46,104 bases of DNA. Source: an uncultured Lachnospiraceae bacterium. Its GTDB lineage: Bacteria; Bacillota; Clostridia; Lachnospirales; Lachnospiraceae. The DNA is taken from positions 1 through 46,104 of the forward strand of contig ONCT01000007.1 in NCBI GenBank assembly GCA_900316395.1, given 5' to 3'. The notes beneath the pieces are model-generated. The model ran no database searches. It was not told the DNA's origin and was given only the letters and a program-made list of their open reading frames with translations. Position 1 is the first letter of the stretch, and the number at the start of each line of letters is the position of its first letter. Shown here piece by piece: positions 6,471-14,782 of the stretch. The position numbers and the translations under genes were made by a program.

Positions 6471-7583
6471 TTAATACATCATTACCTTCTGAGTCATAGA
6501 TTGTTGATCATGGGCGAAGCTTATTGCTGTATCAGCCGATATAACTCCCCTCATGAAATGATTATATATAGCATCGTCCATTGTTATCATTCCATCCTTC
6601 TTACTAGTCTGAATAGTAGATGGAATCTGGTATGATTTACCTTCTCTAATAAGGTTGGATATAGCTGAATTCTGAAGCATAACCTCGAATGCCGCGACTC
6701 TTCCATGTCCATTATTAACTGGAAGAAGCTGCTGTGCTATAACTCCCTTAAGGACTGATGCTAGCTGCACCTTAATCTGCTCCTGCTGATAAGGTGGGAA
6801 TACATCAATAATTCTATCAATAGTTGCTGCTGCAGAATTAGTATGAAGTGTGGAGAACACCAAGTGTCCTGTCTCTGCTGCAGTAACTGCTGTATTAATT
6901 GTCTCTAAGTCTCTCATCTCTCCTACGAGAATAACATCAGGATCCTGCCTTAATGCTGCACGAAGGGCATTGGCGTAGGATAATGTATCGTATCCTATCT
7001 CCCTTTGCATAACCATACCTTTACCATGCTTGTGAAGGTATTCTATAGGGTCCTCTAATGTAATAATCGTCTTAGGATAAGTTGTTGCAATCTTATGAAT
7101 AAGAGCCGCAAGTGTCGTAGACTTACCTGAACCTGTTGCCCCTGTTACTAGTACAAGTCCTCTCTTCTCATCTGCCAAGTCAATTACTGACTGTGGCAAG
7201 CCAATCTTGGATGCATCAGGTACTTCATAAGCTAATATACGAAGAGCCATAGAATAAGTACCACGTTGTCTGAACACATTATTCCTGATACGAGAGAATC
7301 CTGGAACGGAATAAGCGAAGTCAACTTCACCCATTTCCTCAAGCTCTTTCCTCTGAGTATCATCAATCATTATATCGACTAATTCATTGATATCATTAGG
7401 CATTGCCAGCTCCTGATTCATAGGAACAAGCACTCCATCTACCCTGAACATAACAGGTGAACCTGGTGCAAAATGTATATCTGAACAATTAAGTCTCTTA
7501 GCCTCTGTAAGAATTGCAATTAATTTATTAAGTTTTGGGTCCATATTACTCATCGGTTGTGCGCCTGATGGTGCTATTGGCAT
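6471..7583 (-). CDS. pilT: Pilus retraction ATPase
   Basis: The 370-aa hexameric secretion ATPase has Walker A GATGSGKST at residues 148-156, an Asp box (QDPDVILVGEMRD), a His box and the C-terminal AISNLIRE motif. The last is the AIRNLIRE signature that separates PilT retraction motors from PilB. It lacks the PilB-type N-terminal MshEN domain. A GGGGG ribosome site precedes the ATG. It lies 24 bp downstream of pilB, so the two motors are co-transcribed. The presence of PilT implies retractile pili (twitching or DNA uptake), which is inference. Confidence 0.95.
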   Translation of the reverse strand: MPIAPSGAQPMSNMDPKLNKLIAILTEAKRLNCSDIHFAPGSPVMFRVDGVLVPMNQELAMPNDINELVDIMIDDTQRKELEEMGEVDFAYSVPGFSRIRNNVFRQRGTYSMALRILAYEVPDASKIGLPQSVIDLADEKRGLVLVTGATGSGKSTTLAALIHKIATTYPKTIITLEDPIEYLHKHGKGMVMQREIGYDTLSYANALRAALRQDPDVILVGEMRDLETINTAVTAAETGHLVFSTLHTNSAAATIDRIIDVFPPYQQEQIKVQLASVLKGVIAQQLLPVNNGHGRVAAFEVMLQNSAISNLIREGKSYQIPSTIQTSKKDGMITMDDAIYNHFMRGVISADTAISFAHDQQSMTQKVMMY

Positions 7584-7607
7584 ATTAACCCCCTATTATA
7601 ATTCGAA

Positions 7608-9308
7608 TTAGTTTTCGAATGTAATTCTCATTGCCTCCTGGAATGAAGTAATTCCTCTTGCAACAAGCTTAAGTGAATTCACTCTTAATGTATCCATTCC
7701 TTCTGCTACTGCTGCATCTCTAATCTCATCAGCAGATGCATTAGAGTGAATTAATCCCTTTATTCTCGGTGTAACTGTAAGAATCTCATATACACCAATT
7801 CGACCAGCGTAACCTGTCTGACCACATTTCTCACAGCCACATGGCTTGTACATCTTGAATTGCCTCTGTTCATCTAACCCCATTAGATGCTTCTCTTCAA
7901 TGCTGGCCTCTGTCTCCTGCTTACAGTTATCGCATAGTCTACGTACAAGTCGCTGAGCGATAACACCGAATATAGAATCTGCAAGTAGGTAACTGTCTAC
8001 TCCCATATCAATCAGACGGCTCATGGCACCAGCAGATGAATTAGTATGAAGCGTTGATACAACAAGGTGTCCTGTGATAGACGCCTGTACCGCAATCTCT
8101 GCTGTCTCACCATCACGAATCTCACCAATCATGATAATGTCCGGATCCTGTCTAAGGATAGACCTTAGGGCATTGGCAAATGTTAATTCTGCCTTATTAT
8201 TAACCTGAACCTGATTGATTCCTGTGATGTTCGCCTCAACCGGGTCCTCAACTGTTACGATATTAACATCTTCTGAATTAAGCTCATTTAACACAGTATA
8301 TAGCGTGGTAGATTTACCAGAACCAGTAGGTCCCGTTACTAGGAAGATTCCATTAGGATTCTTAAGTAACTGATTGAACTTCCTCTCGTCCTCAGGAGTA
8401 AGACCTAAGTCCTTCTTGTCCTTATTTAACGCCTTCTTCTGTGCAAGACGCATAACGCACTTCTCGCCATATACAGTTGGAAGCATAGATACACGAATAT
8501 CATATTCGATATGGTCAACTACCATTGACATACGACCGTCCTGAGGCTTTCTCTTCTCGGAAATGTCCATTCCAGATACAATCTTGATACGAGCCGTAAT
8601 GGCACTTGCTGTCTCAGGCTCATAATGGAATCTCTCGTGAAGCACACCGTCAATACGGAATCTAACACGAATTTCCTTCTCCATTGGCTCAATATGAACA
8701 TCGGATGCACGCTGTCTTGCAGCCTGCTGCATCATCTGTCTAACCAACTGAACGATAGGAGACTTATCTACCTGGTCTTCAAGGATTCTGTCTTCCTTCT
8801 CTTCTTCATCACCGAATTCACGACGACGCTCAGACTTGAAGCGCTCCATAACCTTACGAGTCTCGTCGTCTGTATAATATTTATCAAGGGCTGATTCAAT
8901 CTCGTATCTTGATGCGACACAAGCATCAACCTGAAGGTTAGTAACAATGGTAAAGTTATCAAAAGCTCCCATATTCATTGGGTCAGCCATGGCAACCTTG
9001 ACCATGTTAATATTATTCTCAGAATAATCTATAGGAATCATTGTATATTTACGAAGCACCTCACCAGGAACAACCTTGAGTAAGTCCTCGTTAATATTAA
9101 TCTCTGATAGATGAACCCTAGGGAGACCAAGCTGGTTAGAAAGGGCATCTGCAACACTTTCCTGTGTTACATATCCTAATTGGATAAGCTTCTCACCAAG
9201 CATCATGCCGTCTGCCTTAGCAGCCTTCAAGGCATATTCAATTTGATCAGGAGTAACAAGACCTTCATCTATGAGCATGTCGCCCATACGTTTACGTTCT
9301 CTTCTCAT
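7608..9308 (-). CDS. pilB: Pilus extension ATPase with MshEN-like c-di-GMP binding N-terminus
   Basis: The 566-aa GspE/PilB ATPase has an N-terminal domain with two tandem MshEN-type motifs (RMGDMLIDEGLVTPDQIEYAL and GEKLIQLGYVTQESVADAL). In relatives this motif binds cyclic di-GMP. The C-terminal motor has Walker A GPTGSGKSTT, Asp boxes (RQDPDIIMIGEIRD) and a zinc tetracysteine (CDNC...CGCEKCG). I choose ATG 9308 because AGGA lies 6 nt before it; a GTG at 9320 would add four residues with a worse site. It is the first gene of the pilus operon. Confidence 0.95.
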   Translation of the reverse strand: MRRERKRMGDMLIDEGLVTPDQIEYALKAAKADGMMLGEKLIQLGYVTQESVADALSNQLGLPRVHLSEININEDLLKVVPGEVLRKYTMIPIDYSENNINMVKVAMADPMNMGAFDNFTIVTNLQVDACVASRYEIESALDKYYTDDETRKVMERFKSERRREFGDEEEKEDRILEDQVDKSPIVQLVRQMMQQAARQRASDVHIEPMEKEIRVRFRIDGVLHERFHYEPETASAITARIKIVSGMDISEKRKPQDGRMSMVVDHIEYDIRVSMLPTVYGEKCVMRLAQKKALNKDKKDLGLTPEDERKFNQLLKNPNGIFLVTGPTGSGKSTTLYTVLNELNSEDVNIVTVEDPVEANITGINQVQVNNKAELTFANALRSILRQDPDIIMIGEIRDGETAEIAVQASITGHLVVSTLHTNSSAGAMSRLIDMGVDSYLLADSIFGVIAQRLVRRLCDNCKQETEASIEEKHLMGLDEQRQFKMYKPCGCEKCGQTGYAGRIGVYEILTVTPRIKGLIHSNASADEIRDAAVAEGMDTLRVNSLKLVARGITSFQEAMRITFEN

Positions 9309-9357
9309 TGGATTCCTCACATTTTATTTATTATAAGGAGCGTCACCCGATTGTAAG

Positions 9358-9415
9358 TTCGACTTCGTCGAAGCGGGTTCCGCGTGCAGTCATTTTGCTC
9401 TGCAAAATAACTGCA
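9358..9415. repeat. Palindromes between rnpB and pilB
   Basis: Two perfect or near-perfect hairpins lie here: TTCGAC-TTC-GTCGAA (9358-9372) and a large stem TGCAGT-C-ATTTTGC/GCAAAAT-A-ACTGCA (9385-9415), directly behind the 3' end of RNase P RNA. The second may act in rnpB 3' end formation or termination, but no clear T-run follows. The first has the same TTC loop as the palindromes at 5.1 kb and 26.0 kb. Confidence 0.55.
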
Positions 9416-9417
9416 TA

Positions 9418-9811
9418 AAGCATATCGTAAGCCGGGTTATGTCGAGAGTGATCATCTATCTACTGCAACTGTCGCCAATTGCCTCTAGCCTCTTACCATG
9501 AGTAGTAATAGCGGGCCGCCTAATCTCATTTTAGAGTTGCTTCGGATGGGGTTTACAATGCCTCATCTGTTACCAGACAAGCGGTAGTCTCTTACACTGC
9601 CATTTCACCATTACCTACCTTACGGTAGGCTGTATCTTTTCTGTTGCACTTTCCTTAGGATTGCTCCCACCGGACGTTATCCGGCATCCTGCCCTGTGAA
9701 GCCCGGACTTTCCTCAACACCAGATTGTCTGCGATAGCTCAAGAATCTCCTTAATAGTTTTCTTAAGTTATCGCAGAAATCTAGGCGTCGCGACCACTTG
9801 ATATACTTATC
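9418..9811 (-). ncRNA. rnpB: RNase P RNA (bacterial class A)
   Basis: The minus strand contains the universal RNase P core segments: GAGGAAAGTCCGGGCT (P4 and flanks), ACAGAAA, GGTAATGGTGAAATGG, AGATGAGGC with GTAAACCCC, and the 3' AACCCGGCTTA. The ends are set by the P1 pairing of AAGTATATC (9808-9800) with GATATGCTT (9426-9418), with one wobble. The RNA is the catalytic subunit that matures tRNA 5' ends. Its own promoter is visible just upstream. Ends are accurate to a few bases. Confidence 0.95.
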
Positions 9812-9817
9812 GTTTCC

Positions 9818-9846
9818 ATTATAGCACTTTTTATATAATTTTCAAA
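9818..9846 (-). promoter_or_regulatory. rnpB promoter
   Basis: On the minus strand a -10 TATAAT (9823-9818) lies about 7 nt before the mapped RNase P RNA 5' region. A -35-like TTTGAA (9846-9841) lies 17 bp upstream of it. Confidence 0.75.
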
Positions 9847-9882
9847 ATATATAATCTAGAATTTATTAGTGATACGACAAAA

Positions 9883-10872
9883 TCATTGATTTTTGCCTTT
9901 TTGCGTTAATATACTTCCTACAACGCCCATTTCACTGATAATAGCTTTCTTCTCATTTCCACTAACATAGACATCATTCAAAGAAGACTTATTATACTGA
10001 AGATACGTATTCTTCGTCTCGTCAATAATTAATCTAGTGAAGAATTGCTCCCAGCTAAAATATTTCTCACTCTCAATGTAATCTTCTGGAGATTCTACAA
10101 TTGTGGCAACTCGCTTTCCGTCTATCAATCCTGAGGATAGAATTATCCACTCAAACGACTCTGGCAAATATAACACTATTGCTTTCGTGCGTTTAAGCGA
10201 CAACACTCTCTCCATCTCTGGTCCAAAGGCAGCCCCATCTGCTATTATCAGTATATTATTTTCTTTCGATTGTCTTACACATTTATATACATTGGACTTA
10301 CCATTCGCCGAAACACATGGTATCGCATTTTCCTTACACACATTTTCAAAGAATTCATAACCCGCATTAGAATCCTCAATAATGGCAAGCTCAGGCTTAG
10401 GAATCGATTCTAAGTCAGATTCATATATTCTATAGAACTGGCTATATAGTCTCTTCGTTCCCTGATATCTATTTCCTGACGTATTCTTAATTCCATATAT
10501 CTCATTAACACTATATGGAAGGTCAAACAAAGATGACCTTGTTGCAATTACATAATAATTAGATGTATGTTGTATAGTTTCAGCAAATTCCTTACTTCTA
10601 ACAAAAGTGTCACCCTCATCAATAAATACTATACTGTCGTCAATTTGCTCAAGATTAACTTTCCAATTCATGCCAGTAAGTACAACACATGGCTTTTCTG
10701 ATTGGATTGAAACTCCGCTACTGATACCATTTGCCTGAAACGCAGCAATCATATCAATTAAAGTTGTCTTACCTGTTGCGCTATCGCCACGCAGAATTGT
10801 TATATTTCTGTTAATTGTGAACTTATATTGAAGGTGTCTATCCTTAACAATTATCTCGTATTTGCCCTTCAT
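9883..10872 (-). CDS. P-loop ATP-binding protein with possible TOPRIM-like C-terminal half, unknown function
   Basis: The 329-aa protein has Walker A G29-DSATGKTT and Walker B-like SIVFIDEGD (80-88). The P-loop region is only about 110 residues and shows no ABC signature. The second half has an alternating strand/helix pattern with conserved-looking acids (ELAIIEDSNAG near 167; ILIIADGAAFG near 205). It distantly recalls a TOPRIM fold, hence a compact OLD-like layout. That reading is speculative because the usual DxD is not present. It follows the DUF4869-like gene by 12 bp and both probably act together. Database labels for relatives are unlikely to reflect function. Confidence 0.6.
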   Translation of the reverse strand: MKGKYEIIVKDRHLQYKFTINRNITILRGDSATGKTTLIDMIAAFQANGISSGVSIQSEKPCVVLTGMNWKVNLEQIDDSIVFIDEGDTFVRSKEFAETIQHTSNYYVIATRSSLFDLPYSVNEIYGIKNTSGNRYQGTKRLYSQFYRIYESDLESIPKPELAIIEDSNAGYEFFENVCKENAIPCVSANGKSNVYKCVRQSKENNILIIADGAAFGPEMERVLSLKRTKAIVLYLPESFEWIILSSGLIDGKRVATIVESPEDYIESEKYFSWEQFFTRLIIDETKNTYLQYNKSSLNDVYVSGNEKKAIISEMGVVGSILTQKGKNQ

Positions 10873-10884
10873 TTAATGACTCTC

Positions 10885-11328
10885 CTATACGAATTCTCCA
10901 GCAATCATTACATATTCATCCATATTATGGACAATTGTGTTGTTATTCAAGATGCAAATCTCAAATTCTCCCTCTCCAAAATCCATAATATGATGTAACG
11001 TAATATTAATGTCCTTAGAAGACTCCTTAGCAATCTCAAGAATCCATTTTGCACAATTATCTCCACATGTAGATGCATTATAAAAGCATTTGTTTTCATT
11101 CCTAAGAAGCATTAAAGTCTTCGTTCCGCCGGATAATTGTGTGACAGGAATAACGCCTAACGCTTTACTGTCAATAGTTCTATCGCCTATCACTTTCGCT
11201 TTATCTATTGCCTTAATTATTCTGCGTGATAAATCATCCTGGAACCATTTATCCAAGAATACATGATCAAAATACATTGATGTATTGTATATCTCATCTT
11301 CTCTATCACCAAAAAATACATTTAACAT
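10885..11328 (-). CDS. DUF4869-like protein of unknown function
   Basis: The 147-aa soluble protein begins MLNVFFGDREDEIYNTSMYFD and contains LGVIPVTQLSGGTKTLMLL and a cysteine pair (STCGDNCAKWI). I believe it belongs to DUF4869 from the start and the SGG-KTLML motif, but this is from memory. It is translated 12 bp upstream of the P-loop gene, after GAGGTAATTA. No signal peptide or membrane segment is seen. The two-gene unit is placed between the nucleoside kinase gene and rnpB. Confidence 0.55.
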   Translation of the reverse strand: MLNVFFGDREDEIYNTSMYFDHVFLDKWFQDDLSRRIIKAIDKAKVIGDRTIDSKALGVIPVTQLSGGTKTLMLLRNENKCFYNASTCGDNCAKWILEIAKESSKDINITLHHIMDFGEGEFEICILNNNTIVHNMDEYVMIAGEFV

Positions 11329-11384
11329 TAGTAATTACCTCTGCATTCTAAGCAAAATGATATAAGATTCCTGCCTCCACAACA

Positions 11385-13064
11385 CTACACTCTATACACC
11401 CCACCACCGATGAATTCGCGGATGATAGATGTGTTAGGTACCACGTCGCTAGGAAGTGGCATAACATAGTCTAATAGCTTAATAAGTCTGTTGGCTTCTA
11501 TAAATTCAGGCGAATTAGGATCTACTGCGAATAACTGCGGCAAAGCGTAGACCTTAAGAACAGACAATTCATATATTAGCGCCGAATTAATCATGAAGTC
11601 TGCTTCATCCTGGAATGTGAAAATGTTCTTCGTCTCACCACGACGAACAGAATCCCACATGGCAAGAGTCTCCTGGGCATTGGTGCCACGAGTTCTTGCA
11701 TCTCTTACAATTCGTCTAATAAGCCTTGTATCAGCAGTTGACAATGGATTATGCTCATCAATTGATATCTGGGTAAGAGCGCTTATGTAAATCTTGTATT
11801 TGCTTTCCTTAGGAAGGGAATGAGACAGCCTGTCATTGAGGCCATGAATTCCTTCTATTACAAGTACATCATCTGCTCCAAGCTGCATATACTTGTCACG
11901 ATATTCCCTCTTACCCGTCTTGAAGTTAAATGAAGGAAGAAGCACTCTCTTGCCCTCAAGAAGTTCAAGCATATCCTCATTGAACTGGTCTATATCAATA
12001 CCCTCTACGCACTCGAAATCCTTCTCTCCGAATTCATCAAGTGGAATCTGGTCTCTGTCAACATAATAATCATCTAACGGAATAGGATGAGGCTTCATTC
12101 CAAGTCCCTTAAGCTGAGTAGAAAGCCTATGGGAGAATGTAGTCTTACCCGAAGAAGAAGGTCCAGCAATCATAATGAATTTCTTAGACCTATTCTCATA
12201 TATCTCCAATGCAATATCGCCTATGCGCTTCTCCATCAAAGCCTCGTTAATAAGAACAAGGTCTTCACCCTCCCCATTAACTATCTTATCATTAAGGGCA
12301 CCCACAGTCTCTACCCCTACCATCTGAGACCATTTCTTAGAGTGCTGAAGCTGAATGCATAATTTCTCTGATGGATTGTATGGTTTGAACTCACCATTGA
12401 ACCTGTCAGGAAACTGTACAACAAGAGCTTCCTGGAACTTAATTATCTTAAATGCCGCAAGATACCCTGTCGAAGGCGCCATGTATCCATAGAAATAATC
12501 GTAGCATCCTCCCAGCCTGTAAATGTTAACATTAGAGCTGGTCCTATACTTAAGAAGGGTATCCTTCTCATGCATATTCTTATCATTGAAAATCTTACGA
12601 GCCTGCTTAATCTTCATTACAACCTTCTCTATTGGAAGGTCACGCTTAACCAAATCATGCATTCTCTTATCAATCTCAGATATCATTTCATCAGTAGGAA
12701 CTATTTCTTCAACCTTGGTACTTTCAGCATTGCGCTTAATAAGCTTGCATAAATAACCATTGTCAAGCGAACGCATTACAGTTACATCATATATCTCATC
12801 TGTGCTTATATCGAACAATGCCTTCTGAAGCAGCAACACCACACTTCTTCTATATGCTTTCCTACCGTTCTTATCTGCAGAAGACAAGAACTTAATGGTG
12901 CCATCCTCTGTAAGAGGATTATTAAGTTCCTTCAGTCTGCTATTATATTCACACAGAATATATGGATATTCATCCTCTGGCTGAAATTCCTTGGCAAGCT
13001 CAATTATCCTAGTACCCTCTGGATATTCCCTTGTAACATCCCCAACTGTAATCTTGTACCCCAT
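11385..13064 (-). CDS. TGS-domain nucleoside (uridine kinase-like) kinase
   Basis: The 559-aa protein has an N-terminal TGS domain (about 1-60, MGYKITVGDVTREYPEG), a threonyl-tRNA-synthetase-like second additional domain to about 220, and a C-terminal phosphoribulokinase/uridine kinase domain. The kinase domain has Walker A GPSSSGKTT near 290, DDYYVDRD and VLVIEGIHGLN. This three-domain form is common in clostridia and is annotated as nucleoside kinase; the true substrate is uncertain. Start choice: ATG 13064 has AGGAGGTG at 5 nt, whereas the ATG at 13088 has no ribosome site. The ribosome site is within the longer frame. Nif3-like gene is 47 bp upstream. Confidence 0.88.
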   Translation of the reverse strand: MGYKITVGDVTREYPEGTRIIELAKEFQPEDEYPYILCEYNSRLKELNNPLTEDGTIKFLSSADKNGRKAYRRSVVLLLQKALFDISTDEIYDVTVMRSLDNGYLCKLIKRNAESTKVEEIVPTDEMISEIDKRMHDLVKRDLPIEKVVMKIKQARKIFNDKNMHEKDTLLKYRTSSNVNIYRLGGCYDYFYGYMAPSTGYLAAFKIIKFQEALVVQFPDRFNGEFKPYNPSEKLCIQLQHSKKWSQMVGVETVGALNDKIVNGEGEDLVLINEALMEKRIGDIALEIYENRSKKFIMIAGPSSSGKTTFSHRLSTQLKGLGMKPHPIPLDDYYVDRDQIPLDEFGEKDFECVEGIDIDQFNEDMLELLEGKRVLLPSFNFKTGKREYRDKYMQLGADDVLVIEGIHGLNDRLSHSLPKESKYKIYISALTQISIDEHNPLSTADTRLIRRIVRDARTRGTNAQETLAMWDSVRRGETKNIFTFQDEADFMINSALIYELSVLKVYALPQLFAVDPNSPEFIEANRLIKLLDYVMPLPSDVVPNTSIIREFIGGGVYRV

Positions 13065-13111
13065 AATAACACCTCCTAATACATACAACTAGTAACCTCT
13101 ATTATGTCCAA

Positions 13112-13876
13112 TTATATTACTGCATAAGGATTAGTAATATCTTCCTTACCTATCTCAACATCATCCTCCTCAAGATAAGAAGCGATATAGTCAATGAACA
13201 GATGCTCTAGCCCGTAGTGACCAGCATCAATAATAGCAATCCCCTTGGCCACTGCATCAATACCGTCATGATGACCAATATCACCTGTTATAAGAACCTG
13301 AGCCCCCTGCTCAAGTGCGTTATCAATCTCGCTCTTACCAGAGCCTGGCATAATGGCAATCTTCTGTACCTTGGTGTCCAAATCTCCGTACACCCTAACG
13401 GCATTAATGTCGAACTTCTTCTTAACTTCTGAAGCCAGCTTCTTAAGCTTAATAGGAACCGTCAGATTACCGATTCTACCCATTCCTTCTTCACCCTGTG
13501 AAATGTCAAGAGGTGTGGCAGCATCAAGCTCTAAAGCGTCCTCTGCAAGAGCACCCATGCCATATACATCGAAATTGGTGTGAATAGCATAATAGGCAAT
13601 ATCATTTCTTATAAGTGTTATTACCCTTCTGCCAATGAAGTCATCACTTGTTAATCTCTTCATACCAGAGAAAATCAGTGGATGATGAGTAACAAGCATG
13701 TCAGCACCGAATTCGATTGCATTGTTAATTACATCGTCAGTAGCGTCAAGTGCTATGTAAATCTTGCGAACTTCCTTGTTGCTGTCGCCAATCAGAAGGC
13801 CAACATTGTCCCACTCCATGGCAGCATCAACTGGAGATTGTGCTTCTAGTCTGTCAATAATATCTTGTACAATCAT
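13112..13876 (-). CDS. Nif3/YqfO-family metal-dependent hydrolase
   Basis: The 254-aa protein begins MIVQDIIDRLEAQSP and carries the Nif3 metal site motifs: MEWDNVGLLIGD near 22-33, DMLVTHHPLIFSG, and near the C-terminus ITGDIGHHDGIDA and IDAGHYGLEHLFIDY. The family is often named GTP cyclohydrolase I type 2, but its enzymatic role is not settled. ATG 13876 is chosen because AGGAGGGG precedes it; the frame is open to 13930 without a ribosome site. It follows trmK, and the trmK-nif3 order is conserved in Firmicutes. Confidence 0.9.
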   Translation of the reverse strand: MIVQDIIDRLEAQSPVDAAMEWDNVGLLIGDSNKEVRKIYIALDATDDVINNAIEFGADMLVTHHPLIFSGMKRLTSDDFIGRRVITLIRNDIAYYAIHTNFDVYGMGALAEDALELDAATPLDISQGEEGMGRIGNLTVPIKLKKLASEVKKKFDINAVRVYGDLDTKVQKIAIMPGSGKSEIDNALEQGAQVLITGDIGHHDGIDAVAKGIAIIDAGHYGLEHLFIDYIASYLEEDDVEIGKEDITNPYAVI

Positions 13877-13927
13877 TATGCCCCTCCTGGTATCAATTGT
13901 GCATACAGCCATCATCATTTTAGAACG

Positions 13928-13990
13928 CATACATCCATATGTAACTCCCCGGCGCTAAGAATGCGCCTAAGGAGTTCATATGGCTGTATG
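13928..13990. repeat. Long imperfect palindrome between trmK and the Nif3 gene
   Basis: CATACATCCATATG-AACTCC pairs with GGAGTTCATATGGCTGTATG over about 20 bp. The loop contains a second stem, GGCGC/GCGCC. Fragments reading GCATACAGCCAT and GGCTGTATGC flank it on both sides. It could be a transcript processing or attenuation structure within the operon; no T-run follows on the minus strand. Confidence 0.6.
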
Positions 13991-14029
13991 CTAATATTAG
14001 TATTATTAGGCTGTATGCTTGCTTTAATA

Positions 14030-14782
14030 CTAATTATAATACTTATCCATAATATTATCTATAGTAGAACACTCATGAGCCAACTGCTCCAGTTTGATGT
14101 TGCCTGGAGAATGGGACTGAATGTTTTGGATGGATTTATTAAGTGATTCACGATACGATTCAATATAGTCCCTATATACCTTATCGCCACGCTCGCATAG
14201 CAATCGGCTATAGCAGAACTTAACGTCTGGGTAGTCAAGTGCTGCATTGTCAGAATCGCAAGCCGCGACGCCTGAATCCCTGTCCGTTTTATTGGACACA
14301 TCCTTATCGTAGTGCAACTTCCATGCGAAGTAGTATTTGCCATCTTCGAATACTATATCTTCATCATCGAAGACATACCCTTTCTCAAGCAAATACTTCC
14401 TAAGCAAAGCATACTCACTCTGCGGTTGAATAACAATTACAGATGTTGATTTGAAGACAGTCTCCCCCATCTGTAAAATGTGCATCATCACATTTCCACC
14501 CATCCCACATATAGAGATGCTGTCGGCTTCACCTACATTTAACTCACTAACTCCATCGCTTAGTCTAATATCAATTCTTTCACTTAGATTATGCAGTCTG
14601 ATATTCTCTCTTGCTTTACAAAGCGGACCTTCATTAACATCCATAGCAATGGCACTTGAGTAAGCGCCAGATTCCAGCAAATATATTGGAAGATAGCCAT
14701 GGTCACAGCCTACGTCGGCTATTACATTAGCATTTCCCAGAAGAGAAGATACCATACTTAATCTATCAGATAAGCTAATCAT
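14030..14782 (-). CDS. trmK: tRNA (adenine22-N1)-methyltransferase
   Basis: The 250-aa SAM-dependent enzyme makes m1A22 in tRNA. It has the Rossmann motif I IADVGCDHGYLPIYL (21-35), an acidic residue after strand 2 (AMDVNEGPL), and the family motif SICGMGGNVMM, followed by VIQPQSEYALLRKYL. The C-terminal helices are extended by a Lachnospiraceae-like insertion (SNKTDRDSG). Its ATG overlaps the rpoD stop codon by one base (TAATG), so it is translationally coupled to rpoD. Confidence 0.93.
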   Translation of the reverse strand: MISLSDRLSMVSSLLGNANVIADVGCDHGYLPIYLLESGAYSSAIAMDVNEGPLCKARENIRLHNLSERIDIRLSDGVSELNVGEADSISICGMGGNVMMHILQMGETVFKSTSVIVIQPQSEYALLRKYLLEKGYVFDDEDIVFEDGKYYFAWKLHYDKDVSNKTDRDSGVAACDSDNAALDYPDVKFCYSRLLCERGDKVYRDYIESYRESLNKSIQNIQSHSPGNIKLEQLAHECSTIDNIMDKYYN

